A stretch of 64,000 bases of DNA from Blastococcus xanthinilyticus (GCF_008124835.1 NZ_VNHW01000001.1:124001-188000), one strand, 5' to 3'. Positions 8,641 through 17,746 are shown, numbered from the stretch's first letter. Made by a program: numbers and translations. Notes: generated by a model from the sequence alone, not told the origin.

Positions 8641-8662
8641 CCCGGGCGATGCGCTCCGGCCA

Positions 8663-8668
8663 TAGGGT
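8663..8668 (+). promoter_or_regulatory. Leaderless -10 hexamer TAGGGT
   Basis: TAGGGT lies seven bases before the GTG at 8676 with no Shine-Dalgarno between, so the regulator mRNA is probably leaderless. Confidence 0.5.
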
Positions 8669-8675
8669 CGGCCGT

Positions 8676-10367
8676 GTGAGCCTGTCTGCGAACTCAGTTC
8701 CGGGTCTGACGGCGCTGACCGCGCTGACCGCGCCGGCCCGGGCGAACCTCGGCCACGTGCTCGACCACCTGGGCACCACGCTGCTCGAGGTCGCCGCCGG
8801 TGACCCGACCCTGCCCGTCGCCGAGGAGGGCGTGGGCGGCGTGGTCATCCACGACCCGATCGACGTCCCGGTCCTGCCCCCGCGTGCCCTGGTGCTCGGC
8901 GTGGGGGTGCACGAACCCGACGACGTCCTCGCGCTCCTGACGCAGACCGCGGGGGCTGGCGGCGCCGGGCTGGTCGTGCGCGCGCCGGCTCCCGTGGATC
9001 AGCGGATCACCGCGGTCGCGGAGCGCACCGGCACGGTGCTGCTGGCGCTGACCCGCGGGGCGAGCTGGCACCAGCTGGCCACCCTGGTGCGCTCGTTGCT
9101 GGGCGAGGGGCGGGTGGGCGCGGCGGAGCCGGAGTCGCTGGGCGGGGTGCCGGCCGGCGACCTGTTCGCGCTGGCCAACGCCATCGCCGCGCTGATCGAC
9201 GCCCCGGTCACCATCGAGGACCGCAGCTCCCGCATCCTGGCCTTCTCCGGCCGCCAGGACGAGGCCGACGAGTCCCGGATCCAGACCATCCTCGGCCGCC
9301 AGGTGCCCGACCGGTTCACCCGCGGTCTGGAGGCCCAGGGAGTCTTCCGGCGGCTGTACGGCAGCGACCGGCCGGTGTGGCTGTCGCCGGACGTGCTGTC
9401 CATGCCGGAGGTGACGGTGTCCCGGGTGGCCATCGCCGTCCGCGCGGGCGACGAGATCCTGGGCACGATCTGGGCCGCCGTGGACGCGCCGCTGAGCCCC
9501 GCCTGCGAACAGAGCCTCGTCGACTCCGCCAAGCTGGTCGCCCTGCACCTGCTGCGGATGCGCGCCGGCGCCGACGTCGAGCGCCGGCTTGCCAGCGAGT
9601 TGGTCGCCACGGCGCTGGAGGGCGGCCCGGGCACCGTCGACGCACTGCGCCGGCTCGGACTTGCCGGCCGGCCGCTGCTCGTGCTCGCCATGGGGCTCAC
9701 CGAGGACCGCGACGGGGCGGGAACGCTCACGCTGGCCCGCCGGGAGGCCGACCGGCAGCGCTCGGCCGACGCGCTGGCGGTGCACCTGAGCGCCCTGCAC
9801 CCCGGCTCGGTGGTCGCGGTGGTCGGCGGGGTCTGCTACGCCGTCCTCCCGGTGAGCGCCGACGCCGCCACAGCCGACGAACGCGCCGCCGCCGTCGCCA
9901 CCGAGTTCCTGCAGCGCACCGGCGGGCGGGTGGCGGGGATGATCGGCGTGGGCACCGTCGCACCGGACGTCTCGGCGCTCGTCCGGTCCCGGGACAGCGC
10001 CGACCGGGCGCTGCGGGTGCTGCGCTCGGGCACCAGCTCCCGCCGGGTGGCCCGCGCCGCCGACGTGCACGTCGAGTCGCTGATGCTGCAGCTGGCCGAT
10101 CTCGCCGCCGCGGAGGGACACCGCACGGCCGGCCCGGTGGCCCGGCTGGCCGCCTACGACGAGGCCCACCGCACCCAACTGGTGGAGACGCTGCGGGCCT
10201 GGCTGGACGCGCACGGCGACGCGATCGCCGCCGCCGCACAGGTGCACGTGCACCCGAACACCTTCCGGTACCGGCTGCGCCGCATCCGGGAACTCGGCGG
10301 CATCGACCTGGACGACGCGGACTCGCGGTTCGCCGCGATGGTGGAGCTGCGCCTGCCGCACCGGTGA
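8676..10367 (+). CDS. PucR-family transcriptional regulator
   Basis: A 563-residue regulator. The N-terminal PucR ligand domain spans about residues 15-150 (LGHVLDHLGTTLLEVAAG, VGGVVIHDP, LVLGVGVHEPDDVLALL), a GAF-like middle follows (VTIEDRSSRILAFSG to LGTIWAAVDAPL), and the C-terminal PucR helix-turn-helix is clear: VHVHPNTFRYRLRRIRELGG. Family members control purine, amino-acid or other nitrogen catabolism and sense small ligands. It stands between a D-amino-acid-type operon and a convergent peptide ABC importer, so it is the obvious candidate regulator of both. The stop is 24 bases from the convergent ATPase stop. Confidence 0.92.
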   Translation: MSLSANSVPGLTALTALTAPARANLGHVLDHLGTTLLEVAAGDPTLPVAEEGVGGVVIHDPIDVPVLPPRALVLGVGVHEPDDVLALLTQTAGAGGAGLVVRAPAPVDQRITAVAERTGTVLLALTRGASWHQLATLVRSLLGEGRVGAAEPESLGGVPAGDLFALANAIAALIDAPVTIEDRSSRILAFSGRQDEADESRIQTILGRQVPDRFTRGLEAQGVFRRLYGSDRPVWLSPDVLSMPEVTVSRVAIAVRAGDEILGTIWAAVDAPLSPACEQSLVDSAKLVALHLLRMRAGADVERRLASELVATALEGGPGTVDALRRLGLAGRPLLVLAMGLTEDRDGAGTLTLARREADRQRSADALAVHLSALHPGSVVAVVGGVCYAVLPVSADAATADERAAAVATEFLQRTGGRVAGMIGVGTVAPDVSALVRSRDSADRALRVLRSGTSSRRVARAADVHVESLMLQLADLAAAEGHRTAGPVARLAAYDEAHRTQLVETLRAWLDAHGDAIAAAAQVHVHPNTFRYRLRRIRELGGIDLDDADSRFAAMVELRLPHR

Positions 10368-10391
10368 GGGCCGGTCGGCGCGGTGCCGTTG

Positions 10392-11369
10392 TCAGTCGGC
10401 GACGCGGAGCAGGGGGCGCCCGGCCGGGGCGAAGTGGCAGGCCGCCGCGTGCCGGTGTTCGGCCGTCGGCTCGGTGGTGCGGCAGATCTCGCGGTCGCCG
10501 TGCACGAGCGGTCCGACGGGACACCGGGGGTGGTACCGGCAGCCGGGCGGCGGGGCGTGCGGATCGGCCGGCTCAGCAGCGGCGATCGCCGCCGGGGCGG
10601 GGTCGGCCGTCACCGGCGCCGAACGGGCGCGCGTCGACTCCGGCACCGCCGCCAGGAGGTCGCGGGTGTAGGGGTGCTGCGGGTCGGCGAGCACCTCCGC
10701 CGTGGGCCCGTGCTCGACGATGCGCCCGAGGTACATCACCGCGATCTCGCTGGCCACGTAGCGGACGACGGCGAGGTTGTGCGAGATGAACAGCATCGAG
10801 GTGCCCAGCTCCCGCTGCAGCCGGCGCACCAGGTTGAGCACGGTGCCCTGGATCGAGACGTCGAGGGCGGAGGTGATCTCGTCCGCCACGATCACCTGCG
10901 GACGGGCTGCGAGCGCGCGGGCCACCGCCACCCGCTGCCGCTGGCCGCCGGAGAGCTGTGCCGGGTAGGCGCCGGCACGCGCGGGGTCGAGCTCGACGAG
11001 CTCGAGCAGCCGGGCCACCTCCTGACGGCGATCGGCCGAGCGGGTACCTCGGGGCACCGCCTCGCCGATGCTGTCCCCGATCGTCATGCGGGGGTCCAGG
11101 GACGAGTACGGGTCCTGGAACACCATCTGGACCGGCCGGGGACCGGAACCGTGCCGCAGCGGCTGCCCGTCGAGCAGGATCTGTCCCCCGGTGAGCGGGA
11201 GGAGCCCGACCGCGGCCCGGGCCAGGGTGGACTTCCCCGACCCCGACTCCCCGACCAGCCCGACGACCGCGCCGTCGGGAACGGTCAGGTCGACGCCGTC
11301 GACCGCGGTGGTACCGCGCCGTCGGTTCCCGTACCGGATGGTGACGCCGTCGAACCGCAGCTCGCTCAT
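10392..11369 (-). CDS. Oligopeptide ABC transporter ATPase (DppF/OppF type)
   Basis: A 325-residue ATPase with Walker A GESGSGKST, Q-loop MVFQDPYSSLDP, signature LSGGQRQRV, Walker B VIVADE and switch ISHN. The C-terminal extension ends in the oligopeptide-family cluster GCRYHPRCPVG with conserved cysteines. It energises a type I peptide importer with the fused permease-ATPase upstream. ATG 11369 overlaps the preceding stop (ATGA), showing coupling. Last gene of a four-gene importer operon on the minus strand. Confidence 0.93.
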   Translation of the reverse strand: MSELRFDGVTIRYGNRRRGTTAVDGVDLTVPDGAVVGLVGESGSGKSTLARAAVGLLPLTGGQILLDGQPLRHGSGPRPVQMVFQDPYSSLDPRMTIGDSIGEAVPRGTRSADRRQEVARLLELVELDPARAGAYPAQLSGGQRQRVAVARALAARPQVIVADEITSALDVSIQGTVLNLVRRLQRELGTSMLFISHNLAVVRYVASEIAVMYLGRIVEHGPTAEVLADPQHPYTRDLLAAVPESTRARSAPVTADPAPAAIAAAEPADPHAPPPGCRYHPRCPVGPLVHGDREICRTTEPTAEHRHAAACHFAPAGRPLLRVAD

Positions 11370-13387
11370 GCCCGCTCCCCCGAGGTGAGTGCCACCGGAG
11401 CCGCGCCGGGGACGTCGGTGTCCGTGCCGATCTCGCCGGCGTGCCAGCACGCCACCCGCCGGCCGGCCCCGTCGTCGGCCAGCGCCGGATCCTCCTCGAC
11501 GCAGCGCGCCGAGGCGAGCGGGCAGCGCGGGGCGTAGGCGCACCCCGGGGGCTGGGAGGCCGGGTCGACCGGCCGGCCCGGGATCGTCGGCAACGGCTGG
11601 TCCAGGTCGACGTGCATGTCCGGCACCGTGGCGACCAGCGCCCGGGTGTAGGGGTGCCGCGCGCCGGTCCTGAGCTCCGCGGCGGGCAGGTCCTCCACCA
11701 CCCGGCCGGCGTACATCACCAGGACCCGGTCGCACACCTGACCGACGACGGCGACGTCGTGGCTGATCAGCAGCAGCGCGACATCGTCGGCGGCGCGGAC
11801 CGACTCCAGCAGGTCGAGTACCTGCCGCTGCACGGTGACGTCGAGTGCGGTGGTCGGCTCGTCCGCGACGATCAGCGACGGCTCCCCCATCAGGCCCATC
11901 CCGATCATCGCCCGCTGGCGCATCCCGCCGGAGAACTCGTGCGGGTACTGGTGTGCGCGGCGCTCGGCGGCGGGCACCCGCACGCTGCGCAGCCGGTCGA
12001 CCGCCCGCCCGAAGGCCTGCCGGCGGTTCATCCCCTGGTGCTGCTCGGCCACCTCGGCCAGCTGCCGGCCGATCCGCCGGGTCGGGTTGAACGAGGTCAT
12101 CGGGTCCTGGAAGACCATGGCGAAGGCGGTGCCCAGCAGCCGGCGGTGGCTCCGGTCGCTGCCGGCGAGGACGTCGGTGCCCATGAACTCCAGCCGCCCG
12201 GCGTCGACGACCCCGGGGCGCTCGACCAGCCGGGCGATGGCCAGTGCGGTCAGCGACTTGCCCGATCCGGATTCCCCCACCACCCCGACCGCCTCGCCGC
12301 GACCGATCCGGAAGCTCACCCCGCGGACCGGCCGCACCGGGCCGTTCGGCCCGGGAAAACTGACCGAGAGGTCCTGCACGTCGAGCACCGGCCGGCCCTC
12401 GGCCCGCCCGGGGTCGGTCGCCGGCCGGCCGTCGTCGGTCGGCGCGGCACTGACGCGGTCCGGGCTCCGGCCCGCCGCCGGGCCGAAACCGCCGCCGACG
12501 GTCGCGGTCAGCCCGATCCCCTTGGCCACGGCCTCCCCGAAGAGGTTGAAGGCGAGGCCGGCGACGACGATGGCCACGCCCGGAGCCAGCGCCGCCTCGG
12601 GATGGATGTAGATGCCCGACAGCCCGTCCTGCAGCAGCCGCCCCCAGTCGTAGCTGGGCGCCTGCACCCCCAGGCCGAGGAACGAGAGCCCGGCGAAGGC
12701 CAGCAGCGCGCCGCCGGCACCGATGGTCGCGTTCACCACCAGCGGCTCGCCGATGTTGGGCAGCACGTGCCGCAGCAGCAGACGGGTCCGGCCGACACCG
12801 GCGATCCGGGCGGCGGCGACGAAGTCCCGCTCAGCGATGCCGGCGGCCAGGGTGTGGGTGAGCCGGGCGAAGGCCGGCGCCCCGGCGAACCCGATCGCCA
12901 GCACCGCACCGGTCATGCCCACCCCGAACACCACGGCGAAGAACAGCGCGAGCAGCAACCCCGGGAACGCGACGGCGATGTTGACGCCGGCGGTGACCAG
13001 CCGCCCGGCGCGGCGGCCCAGCAGCAACGGTGCCGTGCCCAGCACCAGGCCGATCACCACCGCGATCGAGGTGGCCATCAGGGCCAGCCCGATCGAGAGC
13101 CGGGTCGCCACCAGCACCCGGTAGAACAGGTCGCGGCCGAGGTTGTCGGTGCCCACCCAGTGGTCGGCCGAGGCACCCTGCAGCACCGAGCCGGTGTCGA
13201 ACGTCTCCGCCCGGTCGCTCCACAGCAGCGGGGCGAACACCGCGAGCAGCAGGACGAGGGCCAGCAGCAGTCCGGCGCCCGCGCCGACCGGGGTACGCAG
13301 CACCGCCAGCCAGCGGGCGCGCACGGCCGACCGCCGCCGCGGCACGGCCGGGGCTCCCTCCACGGAGTCGGTCGTCGGAGACGTCAT
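11366..13387 (-). CDS. Fused oligopeptide ABC permease-ATPase (DppC-DppD fusion)
   Basis: A 673-residue fusion. Residues about 1-300 are a DppC-type permease with N-terminal helix, the HWVGTDNLGRDLF motif and the EAA-loop region AAARIAGVGRTRLLLRHVLPN. A polar linker rich in P, D, G and R (about 300-332) follows. Residues about 333-673 are a DppD-type ATPase: GESGSGKS, MVFQDPMTSFNP, FSGGMRQRAMIG, LIVADEPTTALD, ISHD and the Cys-containing tail GCAYAPRCPLASARC. No frameshift is needed, so the fusion is genuine. It fixes a 1:1 permease to ATPase ratio on one side of the transporter. Fusions of this type occur in some actinobacteria. ATG start; three bases after the upstream stop. Confidence 0.93.
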   Translation of the reverse strand: MTSPTTDSVEGAPAVPRRRSAVRARWLAVLRTPVGAGAGLLLALVLLLAVFAPLLWSDRAETFDTGSVLQGASADHWVGTDNLGRDLFYRVLVATRLSIGLALMATSIAVVIGLVLGTAPLLLGRRAGRLVTAGVNIAVAFPGLLLALFFAVVFGVGMTGAVLAIGFAGAPAFARLTHTLAAGIAERDFVAAARIAGVGRTRLLLRHVLPNIGEPLVVNATIGAGGALLAFAGLSFLGLGVQAPSYDWGRLLQDGLSGIYIHPEAALAPGVAIVVAGLAFNLFGEAVAKGIGLTATVGGGFGPAAGRSPDRVSAAPTDDGRPATDPGRAEGRPVLDVQDLSVSFPGPNGPVRPVRGVSFRIGRGEAVGVVGESGSGKSLTALAIARLVERPGVVDAGRLEFMGTDVLAGSDRSHRRLLGTAFAMVFQDPMTSFNPTRRIGRQLAEVAEQHQGMNRRQAFGRAVDRLRSVRVPAAERRAHQYPHEFSGGMRQRAMIGMGLMGEPSLIVADEPTTALDVTVQRQVLDLLESVRAADDVALLLISHDVAVVGQVCDRVLVMYAGRVVEDLPAAELRTGARHPYTRALVATVPDMHVDLDQPLPTIPGRPVDPASQPPGCAYAPRCPLASARCVEEDPALADDGAGRRVACWHAGEIGTDTDVPGAAPVALTSGERA

Positions 13388-13390
13388 CCC

Positions 13391-14401
13391 TCAGCTCTCC
13401 CGGATTGCCGAGCGGGGGTCCAGCAGGGCCAGCGCGACGTCGACGGCGAGGTTCACCAGGAGCACCCCGGCGCCGTAGACCAGCACGATGCCCTGCACCA
13501 CCGGGTAGTCCTTGCCCAGGATCGATGCGACGATCGTGCTGCCCAGCCCCGGCCAGGCGAACACGTTCTCCACCAGCACGGTGCCGGCGACCAGCGCGCT
13601 GAGCAACAGCCCGCCCAGGGTGATGGTCGAGGTCAGCGCGTTGGGCAGCGCGTGCCGCAGATAGATGCGCGGCGCCGGCAGCCGTTTGGCCCGGGCGGTG
13701 CGCACGTAGTCGGTCTGCAGCACCGACAGCATCTCCACCCGCATGATCCGGGCCAGCGCAGCGGCCGGCCCGAGGGACAGCGCCAGGACCGGCAGCACGT
13801 AGGAGCTCGCGTCGCTTCGACCGGCCACCGGGAACCAGCCCAGTTCGACGGCGAACAGGTAGACCAGGCCCACGCCGAGCAGGAACTCGGGGATGGCGCC
13901 GAGGACGACGCTGCTCGAGGAGAAGGCCAGCTCCCGGCCGCGAGCCCGCCCACCGCGGGTCAGGACGCCCATACCGACGCCGATCGGGACGGCCAGGGCG
14001 AACGCGACACCGAAGGCCAGCACCGCCAGCTGGACGGTGGACGGCAGTCGCTGGGCGATGACCTGCGAGACGGGCAGCTGCGAGGTGAGCGACGTACCGA
14101 GGTCGCCGGTGAACAACCCGCTCAGGAAGTGCAGATACTGCACCACCAGCGCATCGTCGAGCCCCAGCGACTCCCGGCGAGCGGAAACGAGGGCTGCCGG
14201 GGCGGTGGGCCCGAGCGCGCTCCGGACCGGGTCGCCGGGGATCAGGTGGATCATCAGGAACGACGCGGTGACCAGCACCCACAGCGAGACCACCAGCCGG
14301 CCGACACGCCGTGCGGCGAAGCGCGGCCACGGACCGTCCAGCGCTGCCGCGACCCCCCTGTGCGCGGCGGTCGCGCCGCGTTCCGCCGAGGTGCTGGTCA
14401 A
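13391..14401 (-). CDS. Oligopeptide ABC transporter permease (DppB type)
   Basis: A 336-residue permease with about six membrane helices, the family N-terminus LVTASFLMIHLIPGDPV and the EAA-loop stretch DYVRTARAKRLPAPRIYLRHALPNAL that contacts the ATPase. The start is TTG at 14401: an exact AAGGAGG Shine-Dalgarno lies about eight bases upstream and no ATG or GTG fits as well. It pairs with the DppC half of the fused protein to form the channel. It lies 47 bases after the binding-protein gene. Confidence 0.93.
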   Translation of the reverse strand: MTSTSAERGATAAHRGVAAALDGPWPRFAARRVGRLVVSLWVLVTASFLMIHLIPGDPVRSALGPTAPAALVSARRESLGLDDALVVQYLHFLSGLFTGDLGTSLTSQLPVSQVIAQRLPSTVQLAVLAFGVAFALAVPIGVGMGVLTRGGRARGRELAFSSSSVVLGAIPEFLLGVGLVYLFAVELGWFPVAGRSDASSYVLPVLALSLGPAAALARIMRVEMLSVLQTDYVRTARAKRLPAPRIYLRHALPNALTSTITLGGLLLSALVAGTVLVENVFAWPGLGSTIVASILGKDYPVVQGIVLVYGAGVLLVNLAVDVALALLDPRSAIRES

Positions 14402-14448
14402 CCCGCGCCTCCTTCCCTGCTGCTCTCGCCCCGACCTCCTCGGCAGGG

Positions 14449-16044
14449 TCAGCCGGCCAGCATCCGGATGCTCGTCGGGATGACGACGACCGCGCCGGAC
14501 TCGAAACGTGCCCCACTGCCGAAGGTGTTGAGCTGCTGGTTGGCGAAGGGGATCACGTCGGCGTCGCGGACCAGCGCCGACTCGGCCGCCAGCCAGGTGT
14601 CACATCCCTCGCTGCCGTTCATCGTCATCGCCTCGGCCACCCCCTCGGCGTAGTCCGCGTTGTCGATGTGCGCGAAGTTGTTGCCCTCCGGGGCAGCCGG
14701 GCCGGTCATGAACGGCACCAGCTGGTCCGGGCTGCTCACGTTGAGCGTCAGCCAGGTGATGTCCCAGTTGCCGCTGCCGAAGACGGTCTCCAGCAGTGCG
14801 GTGTCGTCCTGGCCGGTCACGGTCACGTCGGCGCCGAGCTCTTCCCACGTCGAGGCGGCGAGCTCCGCAGCCGCCGAGCCGCCCGACCCCAGGCCCGTGT
14901 TGTAGACGAAGGTGAGCGCGAGAGGAGTCCCGTCCTTGGCGCGCGTGCCCCCGGAGCCCACGGTCCAGCCGGCGTCGTCCAGCGTCTGCCGGGCCGCGGC
15001 CAGGCCGCCGGTGGGCAGCGCAGCCGAGATGGAGTCCCCCGGGCAGGCCACCGGTGCGGCGGCCGCGAACGTCGTCGCGGCGATGCCGGTGCCGGAGGTG
15101 AGGACCTCCTGCAGCTGGTCCAGGTCCAGCGCCTGGGTCAGCGCGGTGCGGACGGCCGGGTCGGCAGCCGGCCGCTCGGCCAGGTGGTTGAACCACATCT
15201 CGCCCAGGACCCCGCTCAGCGGGCTGGCGAACAGGTCCGACTCGAGCAACCGCTGGGCGTCCGGGCCCACGACCGTGGCCGCGTTCAGGCCGCCGGACAG
15301 CAGCAGGTTCGCCGAGGTGGTCTCGTTGGGCACCACCTGGACGACGACCTGGTCGGGCATGCCCTCCTCGGCCGTGGTCGCCCCGTCCGGCCCCCAGGTG
15401 TAGCCGTCGCGCAGGGTGTACGTGTAGTGGTCGCTGGGGACGACCTCGCTCAGCTCGTAGGGCCCCGTGCCGCGGGTCTCGTCGGCGAGCACCGAGCGGT
15501 CCTCCAGCCCGCTCGCGCAGACCATGGGGACGTTGGCCAGGCCCTCCAGCACGAACGGCGCGGGGGCGGCGAGGGTCATGGTGACAGTCGAGCCCTCAGC
15601 GCTGGCTTCGGCTCCCGGCGGCACGTACAGGCCGAGCAGCGGGCTCTGGTTGGCCGGGTCGGCCACGTAGTTGATGTTGTCCGCTGCATCGGCCGCGGTG
15701 AACGGCGTCCCGTCGGCGCAGGTGATCCCCTCGCCCACGGTCAGCGTCACCTCCTGCCCGTCGACCGACCAGTCGGTGGCCAGGCCGCTCACCAGCATGC
15801 CCTCGTCGTCCAGGTGCAGCAGGGGGTCATAGGCGAAGCGGCTCAGCTGAAAGACGTTGCTCGCCGCGGACATCTGCGGGTCGATGTTGCCCGGATCGGA
15901 GTCCATGGCCATGGTGAAGGTGCCGCCGTCGGAGACGTTCCCTTCCCCGCTGCCGCCGCCGCCGCCGCCGCCGTCGTCACCACCGCACCCGGCCAGGACG
16001 GTCACGACGACGCACGCGCCGATGCCGGTGCCGATGAGCCTCAT
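14449..16044 (-). CDS. Oligopeptide ABC transporter substrate-binding lipoprotein (SBP family 5)
   Basis: A 531-residue lipoprotein. The signal peptide ends in lipobox LAGC (Cys at about residue 20), followed by a low-complexity Asp/Gly linker with a run of seven glycines. The mature part has family 5 hallmarks: SDPGNIDPQMSAASNVFQLSRFAYDPLL, ITCADGTPFTAADAADNINYV, and AVRTALTQALDLDQL. Such proteins capture peptides, nickel or other small ligands outside the membrane. With the two serine hydrolases and the D-aminoacylase next door, peptides are the likely cargo. ATG 16044 is preceded by GAGGA. Confidence 0.93.
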   Translation of the reverse strand: MRLIGTGIGACVVVTVLAGCGGDDGGGGGGGSGEGNVSDGGTFTMAMDSDPGNIDPQMSAASNVFQLSRFAYDPLLHLDDEGMLVSGLATDWSVDGQEVTLTVGEGITCADGTPFTAADAADNINYVADPANQSPLLGLYVPPGAEASAEGSTVTMTLAAPAPFVLEGLANVPMVCASGLEDRSVLADETRGTGPYELSEVVPSDHYTYTLRDGYTWGPDGATTAEEGMPDQVVVQVVPNETTSANLLLSGGLNAATVVGPDAQRLLESDLFASPLSGVLGEMWFNHLAERPAADPAVRTALTQALDLDQLQEVLTSGTGIAATTFAAAAPVACPGDSISAALPTGGLAAARQTLDDAGWTVGSGGTRAKDGTPLALTFVYNTGLGSGGSAAAELAASTWEELGADVTVTGQDDTALLETVFGSGNWDITWLTLNVSSPDQLVPFMTGPAAPEGNNFAHIDNADYAEGVAEAMTMNGSEGCDTWLAAESALVRDADVIPFANQQLNTFGSGARFESGAVVVIPTSIRMLAG

Positions 16045-16107
16045 GGTGGGTCCTCTTCTCCGTGGGACGGCGGTTGCGGACAGGCTGCCCCGTCCGCGGC
16101 GCCCGAT

Positions 16108-16127
16108 CTTCGTGCGGGAGCACGAGG
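16108..16127. promoter_or_regulatory. Dyad upstream of the peptide-importer operon
   Basis: CTTCGTGC at 16108-16115 faces GCACGAGG at 16120-16127 (7 of 8 positions paired, four-base gap), 64 bases upstream of the binding-protein start. The CTTCGT core recalls the repeats at 8591-8640 and 17620-17639. Candidate operator only. Confidence 0.3.
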
Positions 16128-16138
16128 CGGACCGGGGC

Positions 16139-16160
16139 GGCTCGTCCCAGCTGACGAGCC
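16139..16160 (-). terminator. Hairpin after serine hydrolase 1
   Basis: GGCTCGTC and GACGAGCC form a perfect 8-bp stem with a six-base loop, starting seven bases beyond the hydrolase stop on the minus strand. It lacks a T-run, as is usual in very GC-rich genomes. It could end or attenuate transcription from the hydrolase into the importer operon. Confidence 0.4.
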
Positions 16161-16166
16161 GGCCGC

Positions 16167-17555
16167 TCACCCGCGGACCCGCGGCACGGCGCGGCCGATG
16201 TGCATGAAGCGCGCGTGACCGGCGCCGTCGTCGCCCAGGAAGGCGAAGGGCACGTGCAGCCCCGACTGGGCCCGGAGCGGGATCAGCGTGTCGGGTGCGA
16301 AGCCGACGAGCTCGCTGCGCTCGGGCCGCTCGCCCATCTCCACCGCCTCGCCCTTCGGCCGCATCTCCAGCCAGATCCGACCGTCGTCGTCCTGGGTCAC
16401 CACCAGGTCGGCGATGCGGCTGCTGTAGGTGCCGGTGAAGCGGCCGGCGTCCACCGGCTCCGGCTCCGCCGGGGGCTCCGGCAGGGGCCGCAGCTCGACG
16501 TCGGCGAGTTCCCGCAGGACGTGCCCGACGACGTCGCGGTACAGGGCGTAGGGGTCGCCCCCGTTGGTGAGCAGGACGACGGCGACCCCGCGCTCGGGCA
16601 CGACCCGCAGGAAGGACGCCTGGCCGATGGTGTTGCCGTCGTGCCCGATCACCGGCGTGCCCATCGAGTCGAAGAGCTCCCAGCCCAGACCCCAGGAATC
16701 GCCCATCACGCGGATGTCGGGCAGCCGCACCTCGGGCCGCTGCATGGCGGCGACCGCGCCGGGAGTCAGCAGGCCCGCCCCGTCGGCCGCCGTCCCGCCG
16801 GCGATGTGCAACTGCGCGAAGGCGACCAGGTCGCGCGCGCGCATCGCGAGCATGGAGCCGGCCGGGGCGTTGGACCGGGCCATCGCCCAGATCGGTGCGG
16901 GGACCTGGTCCTCGCCCTCCCCGGGGCGCACGTGACCCACCGCGACCCGGTGCAGGATCGCCTCGTACGGGCTGCCCGCGACGTGGGTGAGGCCGAGCGG
17001 CGCGACGAGGTGGTCGCGCACGCAGTCGTCGAAGGTCTTCTCCCGCAGCACCTCGACCAGCCGGCCCAGGACGCAGTAGCCGGCGTTGCTGTAGGAGAAC
17101 TGCTCTCCCGGCGGGAAGAGCTGCGGGACGTCGTGCAGCCCGGCGACGTACTTCTCCAGGCTGTCGTCGCCGCGGCCGGTGTCGGTGAAGATGTCGCCCT
17201 CGAACCCGGCGGTGTGCGACAGCAGCTGCCGGACGGTGATCGACGCGGCGGCGGACTCGTCGGCCAGCCGCAGCCCGGGCAGGTAGCGGCGGACCGGGGC
17301 GTCCAGCTCCACCCGGCCCTCGTCGACGAGCTGCATCACCAGCGTCGCCGTCCAGACCTTGGTGATCGAGCCGATCTGGAACAGGGAGTCGGTCGTGGCC
17401 TCGACACCGGTGGCTGTGCTGAGCAGACCCGAGGCCGCGTCGACCACCTCGCCGTCCAGCCCGACCGCGACGGCGGCGGCCGGCACCTCGTGCTCGGCGA
17501 TCAGGGCCGGCAGCCGCGCGTGGAGCCAGCTGCCGACCCCGTCCAGCTTCGTCAT
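16167..17555 (-). CDS. Beta-lactamase-fold serine hydrolase 1 (class C/D-aminopeptidase-like)
   Basis: A 462-residue serine hydrolase. The N-terminal catalytic domain holds Ser63-x-x-Lys66 (GSITK) and Tyr155-Ser-Asn157 (FSYSNAGY), and a late HDGN motif stands at the HxG/KTG position. A C-terminal beta-rich domain (about 350-462, with GRFTGTYSSRIADLVV) resembles the lipocalin-like tail of such esterases and D-aminopeptidases. The family includes D-Ala-D-Ala carboxypeptidases, D-aminopeptidase (Ochrobactrum DAP) and esterases. No signal peptide is seen, so it is probably cytosolic. The ATG lies six bases after TAGGGT (leaderless). It is a clear paralogue of the divergent gene at 17747. Confidence 0.88.
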   Translation of the reverse strand: MTKLDGVGSWLHARLPALIAEHEVPAAAVAVGLDGEVVDAASGLLSTATGVEATTDSLFQIGSITKVWTATLVMQLVDEGRVELDAPVRRYLPGLRLADESAAASITVRQLLSHTAGFEGDIFTDTGRGDDSLEKYVAGLHDVPQLFPPGEQFSYSNAGYCVLGRLVEVLREKTFDDCVRDHLVAPLGLTHVAGSPYEAILHRVAVGHVRPGEGEDQVPAPIWAMARSNAPAGSMLAMRARDLVAFAQLHIAGGTAADGAGLLTPGAVAAMQRPEVRLPDIRVMGDSWGLGWELFDSMGTPVIGHDGNTIGQASFLRVVPERGVAVVLLTNGGDPYALYRDVVGHVLRELADVELRPLPEPPAEPEPVDAGRFTGTYSSRIADLVVTQDDDGRIWLEMRPKGEAVEMGERPERSELVGFAPDTLIPLRAQSGLHVPFAFLGDDGAGHARFMHIGRAVPRVRG

Positions 17556-17561
17556 GCCGGA

Positions 17562-17567
17562 ACCCTA
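17562..17567 (-). promoter_or_regulatory. Leaderless -10 hexamer TAGGGT (minus strand)
   Basis: Read on the minus strand, TAGGGT is followed by six bases and the ATG of serine hydrolase 1. The same hexamer serves the PucR gene. Confidence 0.5.
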
Positions 17568-17619
17568 GGAGCGCCGGCAGGTTGATTGTTGGTGTGCCCG
17601 GCCAGGGCTGCCGCGGCCC

Positions 17620-17639
17620 CTTCGTCCGGGTCGACGAAG
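17620..17639. promoter_or_regulatory. Inverted repeat CTTCGTC-N6-GACGAAG between the two serine hydrolases
   Basis: A perfect 7-bp dyad with a six-base spacer in the 191-base divergent region. The half-site TTCGTC is also the outer part of the repeat at 8591-8640. A relatively AT-rich patch (17578-17593) lies beside it. Candidate operator shared by the island. Confidence 0.4.
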
Positions 17640-17746
17640 ATCCGCACCGGGGATCGGCGGGAGGCTGCGGCCACGGATCGGCCACAGGTCGGCCACGACC
17701 GACTCCGGCCCTCCTCCCACCATCCTCGACCGGACGGAGCACGCAC

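Noticed and set aside
11441..14653. An open frame of over 1000 codons on the plus strand opposite the peptide-importer genes
   Set aside because: It lies antisense to clear ABC transporter genes, its product is compositionally biased (R, H, G, Q, D, P) and has no domain. Such frames are common opposite GC-rich codons.
15948..15975. CCG triplet run resembling a microsatellite
   Set aside because: It encodes the glycine linker after the lipobox of the binding protein; low complexity is expected there.
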